From: Cymbidium sinense
Lineage: Eukaryota > Streptophyta > Magnoliopsida > Asparagales > Orchidaceae
Direction: 5' to 3'
Length of the DNA stretch: 64,000 bases
Assembly: GCA_021442155.1 (NCBI GenBank)
Contig: CM038216.1
Span: 86,462,945-86,526,944 of the forward strand
The position numbers and the translations under genes are program-made. Shown piece after piece: positions 12,568-25,200 of this stretch (position 1 is the stretch's first letter; each line of letters begins with the position of its first letter). The notes below the pieces were generated by a model. It saw nothing but the letters and a program-made list of their open reading frames with translations, did no database searches and was not told where the DNA came from.

Positions 12568-13263
12568 GTTTATTTATTTTAGGTTTATTTATTTTATTTT
12601 AGGTTTTTATTTTAGTTTATTTTTCAGTTTAGGTTTATTTTTTAGTTTAGTTTTATTTTAATTTTAATTTTAGGTTTAGGTATTATTTTATATTTTATAT
12701 TTTTATTTTATTTTTATAGATTTAGGTTTTAGGTTATTATTTTAGGTTTATTTCTAGGTTTTATTATTTAATATAGGTTTAAGTTTATTTTTAATTTAAT
12801 TTATTTTATTTAGTGTTTAGGTTTAGGTTTAGGGTTAGTTTATTTTAAGTCTAGGTTTAGGTTTTATTTATTTTTGTTTAGGTTTAGGTTTATTTTGTTT
12901 TTATTTTAGGTTTAGGTTTTTTTAGCTTAGGGTTTATGTTTTATTATTTATTTATTTTTAGGTTTAATTATTTATTTATTTTTAGGTTTAAATTTTCAGT
13001 TAGTTTTTATTTTATTTTATTTTAGGTTTATTTTATTTTTATTTTAGGTTTAGTTTTTATTTTATGTAGGTTTTTTTTTTAGTTTAGTTTAGATTTTTAT
13101 TTATTTTATTTTAGTTTAGTTTTATTTTATTTTATTTTTTTTAGGTTTAGGTTTAGGTTTTAGCAAAGTTTTTTTATTTTATTTTATTTTTTTATTATAT
13201 TATGGTTTAAGTTTATATATTTATTTTATTTTTAGGTTTTATTTAGTTTGGGTTTAGGTTTTT

Positions 13264-13520
13264 AGCATTTTAGGGTCAGGGTCACAATTAGGGTTTATGG
13301 TCAGCATTTAGGTTAAGGGCCCAGGGCCTGGGCTGATAGGGTCACGAGAGTTGGTAGGTTTAGGATAGGGTTTAGGATTATGGCATAGTGGCCTGGTGGT
13401 CAGCCAGCCTTAGGGCCCAAAGTTTAATATTTAGGGGTGGTCAGCTTAGGGTCAGGGTTTAGTGTTAGGTTTAGGGTCATTATGGTTTATGGCTATCATT
13501 TAGGGTCAGGTTTAGGACTC
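13264..13520 (+). repeat. GC-rich T-to-C island in the telomere-like array
   Basis: Words such as GGGCCCAGGGCCTGGG and GTGGCCTGGTGGTCAG appear. Reading C as T restores GGTTTAGGGTTTGGG-type array sequence. Non-coding. Either strand-specific substitution or a base-calling artefact; see findings. Confidence 0.55.
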
Positions 13521-14876
13521 TGAGTTTAGGTTTAGGGTGTAGGTGGTAGGTTTATGGTTAGTTTTAGGGTTTAGGTTTTAGGATTTAGGGTTTAGGGTTT
13601 AGGGTTTTGGGTTTTGGGTTAGTTATAGGGTTTAGGGTTTAGGATTTAGGGTTTAGGATTTTTTTTAAAAAAAATAAGTAATCTAGTAGGTTTAAGTTTA
13701 TTTAGTTTATTTTTTTATTTTAGTTAATTTTGTTTTTTTATTTTTATTTAGGTTTATTTTTTATTTTTACTTAGTTTAATTTATTTATTTTAGGTTTACT
13801 TATTTTAGTTTAGGTTTTTTATTTTAGTTTATTTTTTAGGTTTAAGTTTACCTTCAAATTTATTTTTTAGTTTAGTTTTAAGTTTATTTTATTTTTTAGG
13901 TTTTATGTTTTATTTTTTATTTTTAGGTTTAGGTTTCTATTTTATTATTTTAGATTTAAGTTTTATGTTTTTATTTTAGATTTATTTTTAGGTTTTATTT
14001 TTTGTTTATTTTATTTTATTTTGTTTAAGGTTTAGGTTTAGGTTTAGGTTTTATTTATTTTAGTTTAGGTTTAGGTTTATTTTATTTTGTTTATTTTAGG
14101 TTTAGGTTTATTTTTTTTACTTTAGGGTTTAGCCTTTATTTTTATTTGTTTTTAGGTTTTATTTTTAGGTTTCTTTTTTAGGTTTAGTTTTTTATTTAGT
14201 TTTTATTTTTATTTATTTTAGGTTTATTTTTTATATTACATTTAGTTTTTATTTTATTTAGGTTTTATATTTTTAGGTTTATTTTATTTTATTTAGTTTA
14301 GTTTATGTTTTATTTATTTTATTTTAGTTTAGTTTTTAATTTTTATTTTTATGTTTAGGTTTAGGTTTACATTTTAGTTCTAGTTTTTATTTTATTTTAC
14401 TTTTTTATTTTATTTAGGGTTAGGTTTATTTATTTATTTTATTTTTAGGTTTTATTTAGTTCAGGTTTAGGTTTTTGGGTTTTTACGGTTTATGGTTTAG
14501 TGTTTTGGGTTTGAGGTTTAGGGTTGAGGGTTTACGATTGTAGTTTAGTTTTTATGGTTTAGGGTTTAGTGTTTTGGGTTTGAGGTTTTGGGTTTAGGGT
14601 TTATGGTTGTAGGTTTTAGGGCTTTAGGGTTTAGAGTTTAGGGTTTTAATGTTTAGGGTTTAGGGTTTTAAGGTTTAGGGTTTAGGGTTGTAGGTTTAGC
14701 TTTTAGGGTTTAGGGTTTAGGGTTAGGTTTAGGGTATAGAGTTAGGGTTTTTTTTATTTTTTTATTTTATTTTGTATATTGGTAGGTTTAGGTTTATTTA
14801 GTTTATTTTTTATTTATTTTAGTTTATTTTATTTTATTTATTTTTATTTTTATTTTTATTTAGTTTAGCTTATTTA

Positions 14877-15528
14877 TGGAGTGTAATTTTAGTTGTGCAA
14901 GTTATAGTGGTGGTGTTATGACGTTAGGTGAATAAGTCATTAAAAAGTGTGAGTGATTCAGATATTTAGGCTCTATTATTTAAAATGATTATGAAATAGA
15001 TGGAGATGTTATTTGTAGAATTCAGGTTGGATGGTTGAAGTGGAGGATTGCATCTGGCCTATTGTGTGATTGAAAAGTACTACTGAAACTTAAGGGAAAA
15101 TTTTATAAGATGGTGCTAAGACCTGTAATGATTTATGGTGCAGAATGTTGGCTAATAAAAGAGAAGCAGGTGGCTACTTTAAGTAATGCTCAAGTGGATG
15201 AGTGGCTTTACTCTTAGAGATAAAATGCGAAATGTGTTTGTTCAGGAAAAAAGTTGGAGTAGCTCCAGTGGCAGATAACATTAGAGAGAGTGGTCTTAGA
15301 TGGTTTGGCCACATAAAGCGTCTGCAGTCCAATGACCCTGTTAGGAGAGTAGATGCATTAGATTTGCCTTAGGTTAAGAAAGGTAAAGGTAGACCTAAAA
15401 TGACATGGTTAAGATGTATAAGAAATGACCTTAGTATACTTGAATTGAATGAGAATTTGACACATAATAGGACATAATGGAGAGGAAGGATTCATGTGAC
15501 CCACTAGGGGATAATATTGTTGTTGTTT
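14877..15528 (+). mobile_element. 5'-truncated RTE-clade LINE fragment, copy 2
   Basis: Near-identical in layout to the fragment at 11.89 kb: it starts at the same GGAGTGTAATTTTAG point and ends in TTGTTGTTGTTT. Stops and a small internal deletion (about 15,165-15,195) break the frame. It keeps a segment that copy 1 lost, RKKVGVAPVADNIRESGLRWFGHIKR in meaning (motifs GVAP and RWFGH). Same truncation point and same flanking array words mean that both arose from one insertion multiplied with the array, offset about 2.99 kb. Confidence 0.85.
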
Positions 15529-16480
15529 ATTTTAGGTTAACTTATTTTTGTTAAGGTTTTTTATTGTAGTTTGTTTTTTAGTTTTAGCTTTATGTTTAGG
15601 TCTATTTTTTAGTTTAGTTTTATTTTTATTTTATTTTTTAAGTTTAGGTTTTATTTTTTATTTTTAGGTTTAGGTATAGGCTTTTATTTTATTTTTTTAG
15701 GTTTAGCTTTTAGGATTTTATTTTAGGTTTATTTGTAGGTTTTTTTTAGTTTAGGTTTAGGTTTATTTTTAGCTTATTTTATTTTATTTAAGGTTTAGGT
15801 TTAGGTTTAGGTTTAGGTTTTATTTATTTTAGTTTTGTTTATTTTAGTTTAGGTTTAGATTTATTTTAGGTTTAGGTTTTTCTTTCAAGTTTAGGGTTTA
15901 GGTTTTATTGTTTATTTATTTTTAGGTTTATTTTTTAGTTTTAAGTTTTTATTTAGTTTTTTTATTTTATTTTAGGTTTATTTTATTTTTATTTTAGGAT
16001 TAGTTTTTCTTTTATTTAGGTTTTTCATATATTTATAGTTTAGTTTAGGTTTTTATTTTTTATTTTTAGTTTTGTTAATATTTTTTATTTTATTTTCCTA
16101 TTAGGTTTAAGTTTAGGTTTAGGTTTTAGTTTAGGTTTTTATATTATTTTAATTTTTAATTTTATTTTGGTTTAGGTTTTTTAATTTATTTTACTTTTAG
16201 GTTTTATTTAGTTTAGGTTTAAGTTTTTAGCTTTTTAAGGTTTAGGGTTTAGGGTTTTGGGTTTTGGGTTTTGGGTTAATTAAGGGTTTAGGGTTTAAGG
16301 TTAGTTGAGGGTTTAGAGTTTGGGGTTTGTGGTTTATGGTTTAGGGTTTAGGGTTTAGGGTTTTATTGTTTATGGTTTAGGGCTTAGGGTTTAAGGTTTT
16401 TAGAGATTAGGGTTTAGGGTTGATGGTTTAGGTTTTAGGTCTAGGGTTCAGGTTTTAGTTTATGTTTTAGGATTTTTGGT

Positions 16481-16930
16481 TTTTTTAACAGAGATCAAAT
16501 TCAAATTCAACATTTCTTCTTTTTAATTTCATCAACCAAGCCACACAGAATGTTTTCTGAGACACAAGTGATGACATAGATAAAAAATGAGCACGCATAG
16601 AGCAAATCAAAAACCCTAGATAATTAGAACCATCTCTACTGTAATGACACAGTTCCATAAGCAACATATCAGATCGGCCATTCTTTAGTTTCTCTAGTTC
16701 CCTTCAGAACCTCCCAGATCTCTCCCTCCGCCACCACCACAGTTGTAACCTCTGTCATTCCTCCTGCATCCATAACCACAACTTCTCTGACCATCACCTC
16801 AATATCCACCAGCACCTCTAGATCCCCCACCACCACTGCGATAACTGCCGCCTCCATCTTCGCCTCCACAACCAGATCTAGACTGAGCCTGGTTGACGGT
16901 GATGTTCCCACCGTCAAGGTTATGCCCATT
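16481..16930 (-). pseudogene. GRP copy B: glycine-rich RNA-binding protein, 3' part (pseudogene)
   Basis: From 16,930 on the minus strand: NG-HNLDG-GNITVNQAQSRS, then a Gly-rich tail with SYRSGGGGS and GYGC blocks, then GGGRDLGGSEGN-stop-RN-stop, so the conserved Trp of GNWRN is a stop (TGG to TAG). The shared 3'-UTR (AGAATGGCCGATCTGAT, later GAAAACATTCTGTGTGGC and GAAGAAATGTTGAATTTG) follows to a T-run at about 16,481. At least two premature stops. Upstream in sense lies a conserved module of about 100 bp (AGTAACTAAATAAATTAAAA) also present next to copies C-H. Frames at 16485-16667 and 16669-16929 are UTR or out-of-frame shadows. Confidence 0.85.
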
Positions 16931-18756
16931 CTTAGGGTTCAGGTTTAGGTTTAGTTTTATTATGTTTTGGAGTTTAGGTTTATTTTTTAATTTATTTAGT
17001 TACTTTAGGTTTAGGTTTAGGGTTTGGGGTTTAGTGTGTAGGGTTTAACAATTAGGGTGTAGGTTTAAGGTTTAGGGTTTATGGTTTTAGGGTTTTTATT
17101 TTTAGGGTTTAGGGTTCAGGATTATGGTTGAAGGTTTAGGGTTTAAGGTTTTTAGGATTTAGGGTATAGGGTTTAGCATTGTAGATTTAGGATTAGTTTT
17201 AGGGTCTAGGGTTTTTTTTTAAAATTAAGTAAATTGGTAGGTTTAGGTTTTTTATTTTAGTTTATGTTTTAGGTTTAGGTTTATTTTCTAGTTAAGCTTT
17301 ATTTTTATTTTGTTCTTTAGGTTTAGGTTTTATTTTTATTTTTTTTTCGTTTAGGCTTATGTTTATTTTTAGTTTATTTTATTTTATTTAGTTTAGGGTT
17401 GACGGTTTAGGGTTTGGGGTTTAGTGTTTAGGGTTGTAGGTTTAAGGGTTTAGGGTTTAGGGTTAAGGGTTTTTGGGTTTAGGCTTTATGGTTTAGGGTT
17501 TTAGGGTTTAAGGTTTAGGGTGTACGGTTTAGGGTGTAGAGTTGTAGGTTTAGGGTTTAGGGTTAGTTTTAGGATTTAGGGTTTAGGATTTTTTTTTAAA
17601 AAAAAATTAAGAAAGGTAGGTTCAAGTTTATTTTATTTATTTTTTATTTATTTGATTTGATTTCAATTTTTATTTTTATTTAGGGTTATTTTTTATTTAG
17701 TTTAGTTTATTTATTTTAGTTTAGGTTTTTTATTTTAGTTTATTTTTTAGGTTTAGGTTTATTTTTAAGTTGAGTTTTACTTTTATTTTATTTTTTAGGT
17801 TTATGTTTTAGTTTTTATTTTTATGTTTAGGTTTAGGTTTTTATGTTATTTTGTCAGGTTTAGGTTTTAGGTTTTTATTTTAGGTTTATTTTAGGTTTTA
17901 TTTTTTAGTTTAGGTTTAGCTTTATTTTTAGTTTATTTTATTTTGTCTAGTTTAGGTTAAGTTTATTTTAGGTTTAGGTTTTGGTTTTGTTTATTTTAGT
18001 TTAGGTTTAGGTTTATTTTATTTTGTTAATTTTATTTTTATTTTAGGTTTAGTTTTTTTTTTAAAAGTTTAGAGTTTAGGTTTTTAATTATTTATTTCTA
18101 GGTTTTATTTTAATTTTTATTTTTTAGGTTTAGGTTTTTATTTTTTTTTACTTTAGGTTTATTCTATTTTTATTTTATGTTTAGTTTTTATTTTATTAAG
18201 GTTTTTAATTCTTTGGTTTGTTTTAGTTTTTAGTTTAGTTTAGGTTTTTTTTTATTTTATTTTAATTTATTTTTATTTTTATTTTATTTTATTTTTAGGT
18301 TTAGGTTTAGGTTTTAGTTTAGGCTTCTATTTTAGTTTATTTTTTTATAATTTTTATTATTTTATTTAGGTTTAAGTTTTTTATTTATTTTATTTTAAGG
18401 TTTTTTCTAGTTTAGGCTTAGGTTTTTAAGTTTTTAAGGTTTATGGTTTAGGGTTTAGGGTATAGGGTTTAGTGTTTTAGGATTTAGGGTTTTGGGTTTA
18501 GGGTTTAGGGTTTACTGATTATGATTTAGGGTTTAGGATTTTTAGGGTTTAGGGTTTAGGGATTAGGGTTTTGGGCTTAGCGTTAACTTAGGGTTTAGGG
18601 ATAGTTTAAGATTTTGGGTTTAGGGTTTAGGGCTTAGGGTTTAGGGTTTAGGGTTTTTAAGGTTTAGGGTTAGTTTAGTGTTTAGGGCTTTGGGTTTAAG
18701 GTTAGGATTTAGGGTTTGGGTTTTAGGGTTTAAGATTAGGGTTTAGGGTTTTTGGT

Positions 18757-18796
18757 GTTTTTATAACAGAGAACCAATTTAAATTCAAATTCACTT
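18757..18796 (-). pseudogene. GRP stub: last ~40 bp of GRP 3'-UTR
   Basis: TTTTTATAACAGAGAACCAA followed by TTTAAATTCAAATTCA matches the distal 3'-UTR end seen in the fuller GRP copies, then runs directly into TTTATTTTAGG-type array. The remainder of the copy has been deleted. Confidence 0.6.
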
Positions 18797-19618
18797 AAGT
18801 TTTTATTTATTTTTGTTTATTTTATTTTTTTATTTTAATTTATTTTTATTTTTTATTTCTATTTAATTTACTTTATTTATTTTAGGTTTGTTTATTTTAG
18901 TTTAGGTTTTTTTATTTTAGTTTATTTTTTAGGTTTAGGTTTAGGTTTATTTTTTATTTTAGTTTTATTTTTATTTTATTTTTTAGGTTTAGGTTTTATT
19001 TTTTATTTTTAGGTTTAGGTTTAGGTTTTAGGGTTATAAGTATAGGGTTTTGGGTTTAGGTTTTAGGGTTTAGAGTTTATAGTTTTTTTTTTAAATTAAG
19101 TAAATTAGTTGGTTTAAGAATATTTGTTTATTTTTGATTTATTTTAGTTTATTTTATTGTTCATTTTTATTTTAGGTTTATTTATTTTAGTTTAGGTTTT
19201 TTATTTTAGTTTTTTTTATTTAGGTTTTGGCTTATGCTTATTTTTTAGTTTGGTTTTATTTTTCTTTTATTTTTTTGGTTTAGGTTTTATTTTTTATTTT
19301 AGATTTTAGGTTTAGGTCTTTATTTTATTTTCTTAGGTTTAGGTTTTAGGTTTTCATTTTTGTTTTTATTTTTAGGTTTAATTTTTTAGTTTAGGTTTAG
19401 GTTTATTTTTAATTTATTTTATTTTATTCAGATTAGGGTTTAGGTTTAGTTTATTTTAGGTTTAGGTTTTATTTAATTTAGTTTAGTTTATAGTTAGGTT
19501 TAGGTTTTCTTTTTAGTTTAGGGTATAGGTTTTATTTTTTATTTATTTTTAAGTTTTATTTTTAAATTTAATTTTTAGGTTTAGGTTTTATTTAGTTTTT
19601 ATTTATTTTGTTTTAGTT

Positions 19619-19661
19619 TTATTTTATTTTATTTTATTTTATTTTATTTTTATTTTATGTT
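19619..19661 (+). repeat. Perfect (ATTTT)n microsatellite, about 8 units
   Basis: Uninterrupted ATTTT pentanucleotide run within the TTTATTTTAGG-rich part of the array; likely local slippage expansion of the common TTTATTTTATTT word. Confidence 0.85.
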
Positions 19662-21780
19662 TAGTTTTTATTTTATTTAAGTTTTTATTCTTGTCATCAT
19701 TTTTGTTTTTAGTTTAATATAGGTTTTTTTATTTTATTTTAATTTTTTACTAGTTTATTTTATTTTAATTTTTGGTTTAGGTTTTAGTTTTATTTATTTT
19801 TTATTTCATTTAGGTTTTAGTGTTTTTTATTTATTTTATTTTTACATTTTATTTAGTTTATCTTTAGGTTTTTAGGTTTTTAGGATTTAGGGTTTAGGGT
19901 TTAGGGTTTAGTGTTTTTAGGTTTAGGTTTTAGGTTTAGCATTTATGGTTTAGGGTTTAGGGTTTTTATGATCTAGGGTTTAGGGTTTATGGTTTGGAGT
20001 TCAGGGTTAGCTTAGTTTTTAGGGTTAGTTTAGGGCTTAGGCCTTAAGCTTTAGGGTTTAGGGTTTTTAGGGTTTAGGGTTAGTTTAAGGTTTAGGGTTT
20101 AGGATTTTAGGCTTCAGGGTTTAGGGTTTAGGTTTAGGCCTTAGGGTTTAGGGATTTTAGGGTTTAGGGTTTAGAGTTTAGGGTTAGTTTAGGGTTTTAG
20201 TGTTTAGTGTTTAGGGTTTAGGGTTAGGGTTATGGTTTAAAGTTTAGGGTTTAAGGTTTATGGTTTAAGATTATGGTTTATAGTTAGTTGAGTTCTGATT
20301 TAAGTTGTTTAGGGTTTAGGTTTAAAGTTTAAGGTTTAGGGTTTAAGTTTAATGGTTGAGGGTATTTTGAGTTTAGGGTTTAGGTTTAAGAGTTATTTTA
20401 GGGTTTAGGGTTTAGGGTTTAAGGTTTAAGGTTTAGGGTTTAGGGTTTAGGTTAGTTTAGTGTTTAGGGTTTTGGGTTTTAGGGTTTAGGGTTTAAGGTT
20501 TAGGGTTAGGGTTAGGGTTTAGGGTTTAGGGTTTAGGGTTTAGGGTTAGTTTAGAGTTTAGGGTATTTTAGGGTTTATGGTTTAGAGTTTAGGATTTTTA
20601 AGGGTTTACGGTTTATAGTTTAGGATTTTGGGTTTAGAATTTAGTGTTTTAGGGTTTATGGTTTAGAATTTTGCTGTTTAGGGCTTAGGGTTTAGGGTAG
20701 TAAATTTAGGGTTTAGGGTTAGTTTTATGGTTTAGGGTTTAGGGTTAGGTTTTTTTATTATTTTATTATTTTATTATTTTTTTAAATTAAGTAAACTGGT
20801 ATGTTTCGGTTTATTTGGTTTATTTTTTATTTAGTTTAGTTTATTTTATTTTTTATTTTGATTTAGATTTATTTTATTATTTATTTTAGGTTCATTTATT
20901 TTAGTTTTTGTTATTTATTTTAGTTTATTTTTTGGTTTAGGTTTATTTTTAGAATTTTTTTATTTTTATTTTATTTTTTAGGTTTAGTTTTATTTTTTTA
21001 TTTTTAGGTTTCGGTTTAGGTTTTCATTTAATTTTTTCACGTTTAGGTTTTAGGTTTTTTATTTTAAGTTTATTTTTTAGGTTTTATTATTTAGTTTAAG
21101 TTTAGGTTTTTTTTTAGTTTATTTTATTTTATTTAGTTTAGGTTTACAGTTAGGTTTAGTTTATTTTAGGTTTAGGTTTAGCTTTTATTTATTTTAGTGT
21201 AGTTTATTTTAATTTAGTTTTAGGTTTATTTTATTTTTATTTTAGGTTTAGGTTTTTTTTTAGTTTAGGGTTTATGTTTTATTTATTATTTATTTTAGGG
21301 TTTATTTTTAGGTTTAATCTTTAGGTTTTAGTTTTTATTTAGTTTTTATTTTATTTTATTTTATTTTAGGTTTATTTTATTTTTATTTTTAAGTTTAATT
21401 TTTATTTTATTTAGGTTAGTTATTTATTTAGTTTAGTTTAGGTTTTTATTTATTGTATTTTAGTTTAGTTTTTATTTTATTTTATTTTCTTTTTAGGTTT
21501 AGGTTTAGGTTTAGGTTTTAGTTTATGTTTATTTATTTATTTTATTTTTATGTTTTATCTAGTTTATGTTTAGGTTTTTAGCTTTTTAGGGCTAAGGGTT
21601 TATGGTTTTTCTTTTGGTTTAGGGTTCAGGGTTTAGAGTTTAGGATTTAAGTTTTAGGGTTTAAGGTTTAGGGTTTAGGCTTTAGGGTTTAGAATTTATG
21701 GTTTTTAGGGTTTAGGCTTTAAGGTTTAGGTTTTAGGTTTGGGGTTCAGGTTTTAGTTTAGGGTGTATGGTTTATGGTTT

Positions 21781-22265
21781 TTTTTAACAGAGAATAAATT
21801 TACATTCAATATTACTTCTTTTCCATTTCATCAACCAAGTAACACACCAAGTTTTCTAAGACATAGGCGATGACATAGATCAAAAATGTGCATGCATAAA
21901 GCAAATAAAAAACCATAGATAACTAGAACCGTCTCTACTATGAAGACACAATTTCATAAGCAGTAGATCGGATGGGCCATTCTTCAGTTTCTCCAGTTCC
22001 CATCAAACCCACCCTGGCCTTTCAAGTAGCGGGATCCACCATCAGATCCCCGATCTCTCCCTCCGCCACCACCACAGATATAACCTTCGCTGCACCTCAC
22101 GCCTCCACAACCACCACTGCACCGACCACCACCTCCATATCCACCAGCACCTCCAGATCCCTCACCACCACTGCGATAACCATCGCCTCCGCCTTCGCCT
22201 CCACCACCAGAACTAGACTGAGCCTGGTTGACGATAATATTTCATCTATCAAGGTTCTGCCCGTT
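21781..22265 (-). pseudogene. GRP copy C: best-preserved glycine-rich RNA-binding protein 3' part
   Basis: From 22,265 the frame reads NGQNLD, one stop (at the expected Arg of DGRNIT), NIIVNQAQS, a Gly-rich tail (SGGGGEGGGDGYRSGG, GYGGGGR, GGGGGRDRG blocks) and the intact family ending GNWRN-stop near 21,990. It is the only copy here with both the NGQ start and the exact GNWRN terminus, about 100 codons with a single internal stop. Plant GR-RBPs (about 140-180 aa) bind RNA through an N-terminal RRM and a Gly-rich tail and act in cold and circadian post-transcriptional control. Here only the last RRM strand and tail exist, so no function is expected. The plus frame 21972-22277 is antisense shadow. 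Confidence 0.88.
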
Positions 22266-25200
22266 CTTAGGGTTTAGGTTTAGGTTTAGTTTTATCAGGT
22301 TATAGGGTTTAGGTTTATTTTTTAATTTATTTAGTTACTTCAGGTTTAGGTTTAGGGTTTGGGGTTTAGGATTTAGGGTTTGGTGCTAAGGTTTAGGGTT
22401 TAGGGATTAGGATTTAGGGTTTAGAGTTTAGAGTTTAGAGTTTTATGGCTTAGGGTTGTAGGATTAGGGTTGTAGGTTCAGGGTTTAAGTTTTAGGGTTA
22501 GTTTTAGGGTTTAGGATTTAGGGTTTAAGGTTTTTTTGAAAATTATGTAAATCGGTAGCTTTTAGGTTTATTTAATTTATTTTTTATTTATTTTTATTTA
22601 GGAATATTTTTTATTTTTATTTAGTTTAGTTTATTTATTTTAGGACTATTTATTTTAGTTTAGGTTTTTATTTTTTATTGTTTTTTAGGTTTTAGTTTAT
22701 TTTTTGGTTGAGTTTTATTTTTATTTTATTTTTTGGGTTTAAGTTTTATTTTTTATTTTTAGGTTTAGGTTTGGGTTTTTAATTTATTTTTTTAGATTTA
22801 TGTTTTAGGTTTTTATTTTATGTTTTATTTTATGTTTTATTTTTTAGTTAAGGTTTGGGTTTATTTTATTTTATTTAGTTTAGGTTTAGTTTATTTTAGC
22901 TTAGGTTTAGGTATATTTTATTTTATTTATTTTATTTTTATTTTAGGTTTAGGTTTTCTTTTTTAGTTTAGGGTTTAGGTTTTTAGGTAGTTTTTATTTA
23001 ATTTTATCTTAGGTTTATTTTATTTTTAGTTTTCATTTTATTTAGGTTTTTATTTTTTTTAGTTTAGTTTAGGTTTTTATTTATTTTATTTTTATTTATT
23101 TTATTTTATTTTTAAGTTTAGGTTTTCATTTTAGTTTAGAAATTTATTTTATTTAGGTTTAGGTTTATTTGTTTATTTTGTTTTTAGGTTTTATTTAGTT
23201 TAGGTTTAGGTTTTTCGGTTTTTAGGGTGTAGTGTTTAGGGTTTAGGGTTTACAGTTTAGGGTTTATGGTTTTAAGGTTTAGGGTTAGGGTTCTGGGTTT
23301 TGGGTTTAAGGTTCAGTGTTTAGGCTTTAAGCTTTAGAGTTTAGAGGGTTTAGGGTTTAGGTTCTAGGGATTAGGGTAAGTTTAGGGTTAAGGGTTTTGG
23401 CTTTAGGGTTAGGATTTTGAGGGTTTAGGTTTTAGGGTTAGTTTAAGGTTTAGGGTTTTGGATTTTTGGGTTTAGGGCTTAGCATTTAGGGTTTCAGGTT
23501 TAGGGTTAGGGTTAGGGTTTAGGGTTTTGGATTTAGGGTTTAGGGTTTAGGTTTTAGGGTTTAGGGTTAGTTTAGGATTTGGGTTTAGGGTTTAGGGTTT
23601 AAGGTTTTTTAGGCTTTAGGGTTTAGGGTTTAGGGTTAAGCATTTATGTTTGTAGGTTTAGAGTTTAGGGTTTAGGGTTTAGGGGCTTTTTTTAAATTAA
23701 GTAATCTGGTAGGTTTAGGTTTATTTAGTTTATTTTTTATTTATTTTAGTTTTTTATTCTTTTATTTTTATTTTGGTTTATTTTTTATTTTTATTTAGTT
23801 TATTTTATTTCTTTTAGGTTTATTTATTTTAGTTTAGGTTTTAATTTTAGTTTATTTTTTAGGTTTAGGCTAAGATTTATGTTTATTTTTTATTTTATTT
23901 TTATTTTTATTTTATTTTTTAGGTTTAGGTTTTATTCTTTATTTTTAAGTTTAGGTTTAGGTTTTTATTTTATTTTTTTAGGTTTATGTTAAGGTTTAGG
24001 TTTAGGGTTTATTTATTTTAGTTTAGTTTATTTTAGTTCATGCTTAAGTTTATTTTATTTTGTTTATTTTAGGTTTAGGTTTTTTTTATTTAGTTTGGGG
24101 TTCAAGTTTTATTTTTTATTTATTTTTAGGTTTTTTAGGTTAATTTCATAGGTTTAGGTTTTTATTTAGATTTTATTTTATTTTATTTTAAGTTTATTTT
24201 ATTTTATTTTACGTTTAGCTTTTATTTTATTTAAGTTTTTTATTTTTATGTTTTTTTTAGATTTTAGTTTAGTTTAAGTTTTTATTTATTTTATTATAGT
24301 TTATTTTTTATTTTTTATTTTATTTTATTTTATTTTGACATTTAGGTTTAGGTTTAGGTTTAGGTTTTAGTTTAGGTTTTTATTTTATTTTATTTTATTT
24401 AGGTTGAGATTTTTTATTTATTTTATTTTTAGCTTTTATTTAGTTTAGGTTTAGGTTTCTTAGGTTTTTAGGATTTAGGGTTTAGTGTTTAGGGTCCGGG
24501 GTTTAGGGTTTAGGGGTTAGGGTGATAGGTTTTAGGGTTTAGGATTTAGGGTTTAGGGTTTAGAGTTTTAGGGTTTAGGGTTTATGGTTTAGGGTTTAGG
24601 GTTTAGGTTTTAAGGTTTTAAGGTTTAGGGTTTAGGGTTTAGGGTTGTAGGTTTAGGGTTCAAGGTTTAGGGTTTAAGGTTAGTTTTACTATTTAGGGTT
24701 TAGGGTTACAGTTGTTTTTTTTTTATTTTTATTTTTTATTTTTTTATTTTTTTTCAAAATTAAGTAAACTATTAGGCTTAGGTTTAATTATTTTATTTTT
24801 TATTTATTTAGTTTATTTTATTTTGTATTTTTATTTAGGTTTATTTTCATTTTTATTTAGTTTAGCATATTTATTCTAGGTTTATTTATTTCAGTTTAGG
24901 TTTTTTTTATTTTATTTATTTATTTATTTTTAGCTTTTATTTTTTGGTTTATTTTTTAGGATTAAGTTTTTATGTAGTTTTTCTTTTATTTTAGGTTTAC
25001 TTTAGTTTTATTTTAGGTTTAGTTTTTAATTTATTTAGGTTTTTCTTTATTTTATTTTAGTTTAGTTTTTATTATTTATTTTATTTTTTTTTTAGGTTAA
25101 GGTTTAGGTTTTAGTTTATTATTTGATTTGATTTTATTTATTTTATTTTGGTTTAGGTTTGTTTATTTTTTTATTTTTAAGTTTTATTCTGTTTAGGTTT

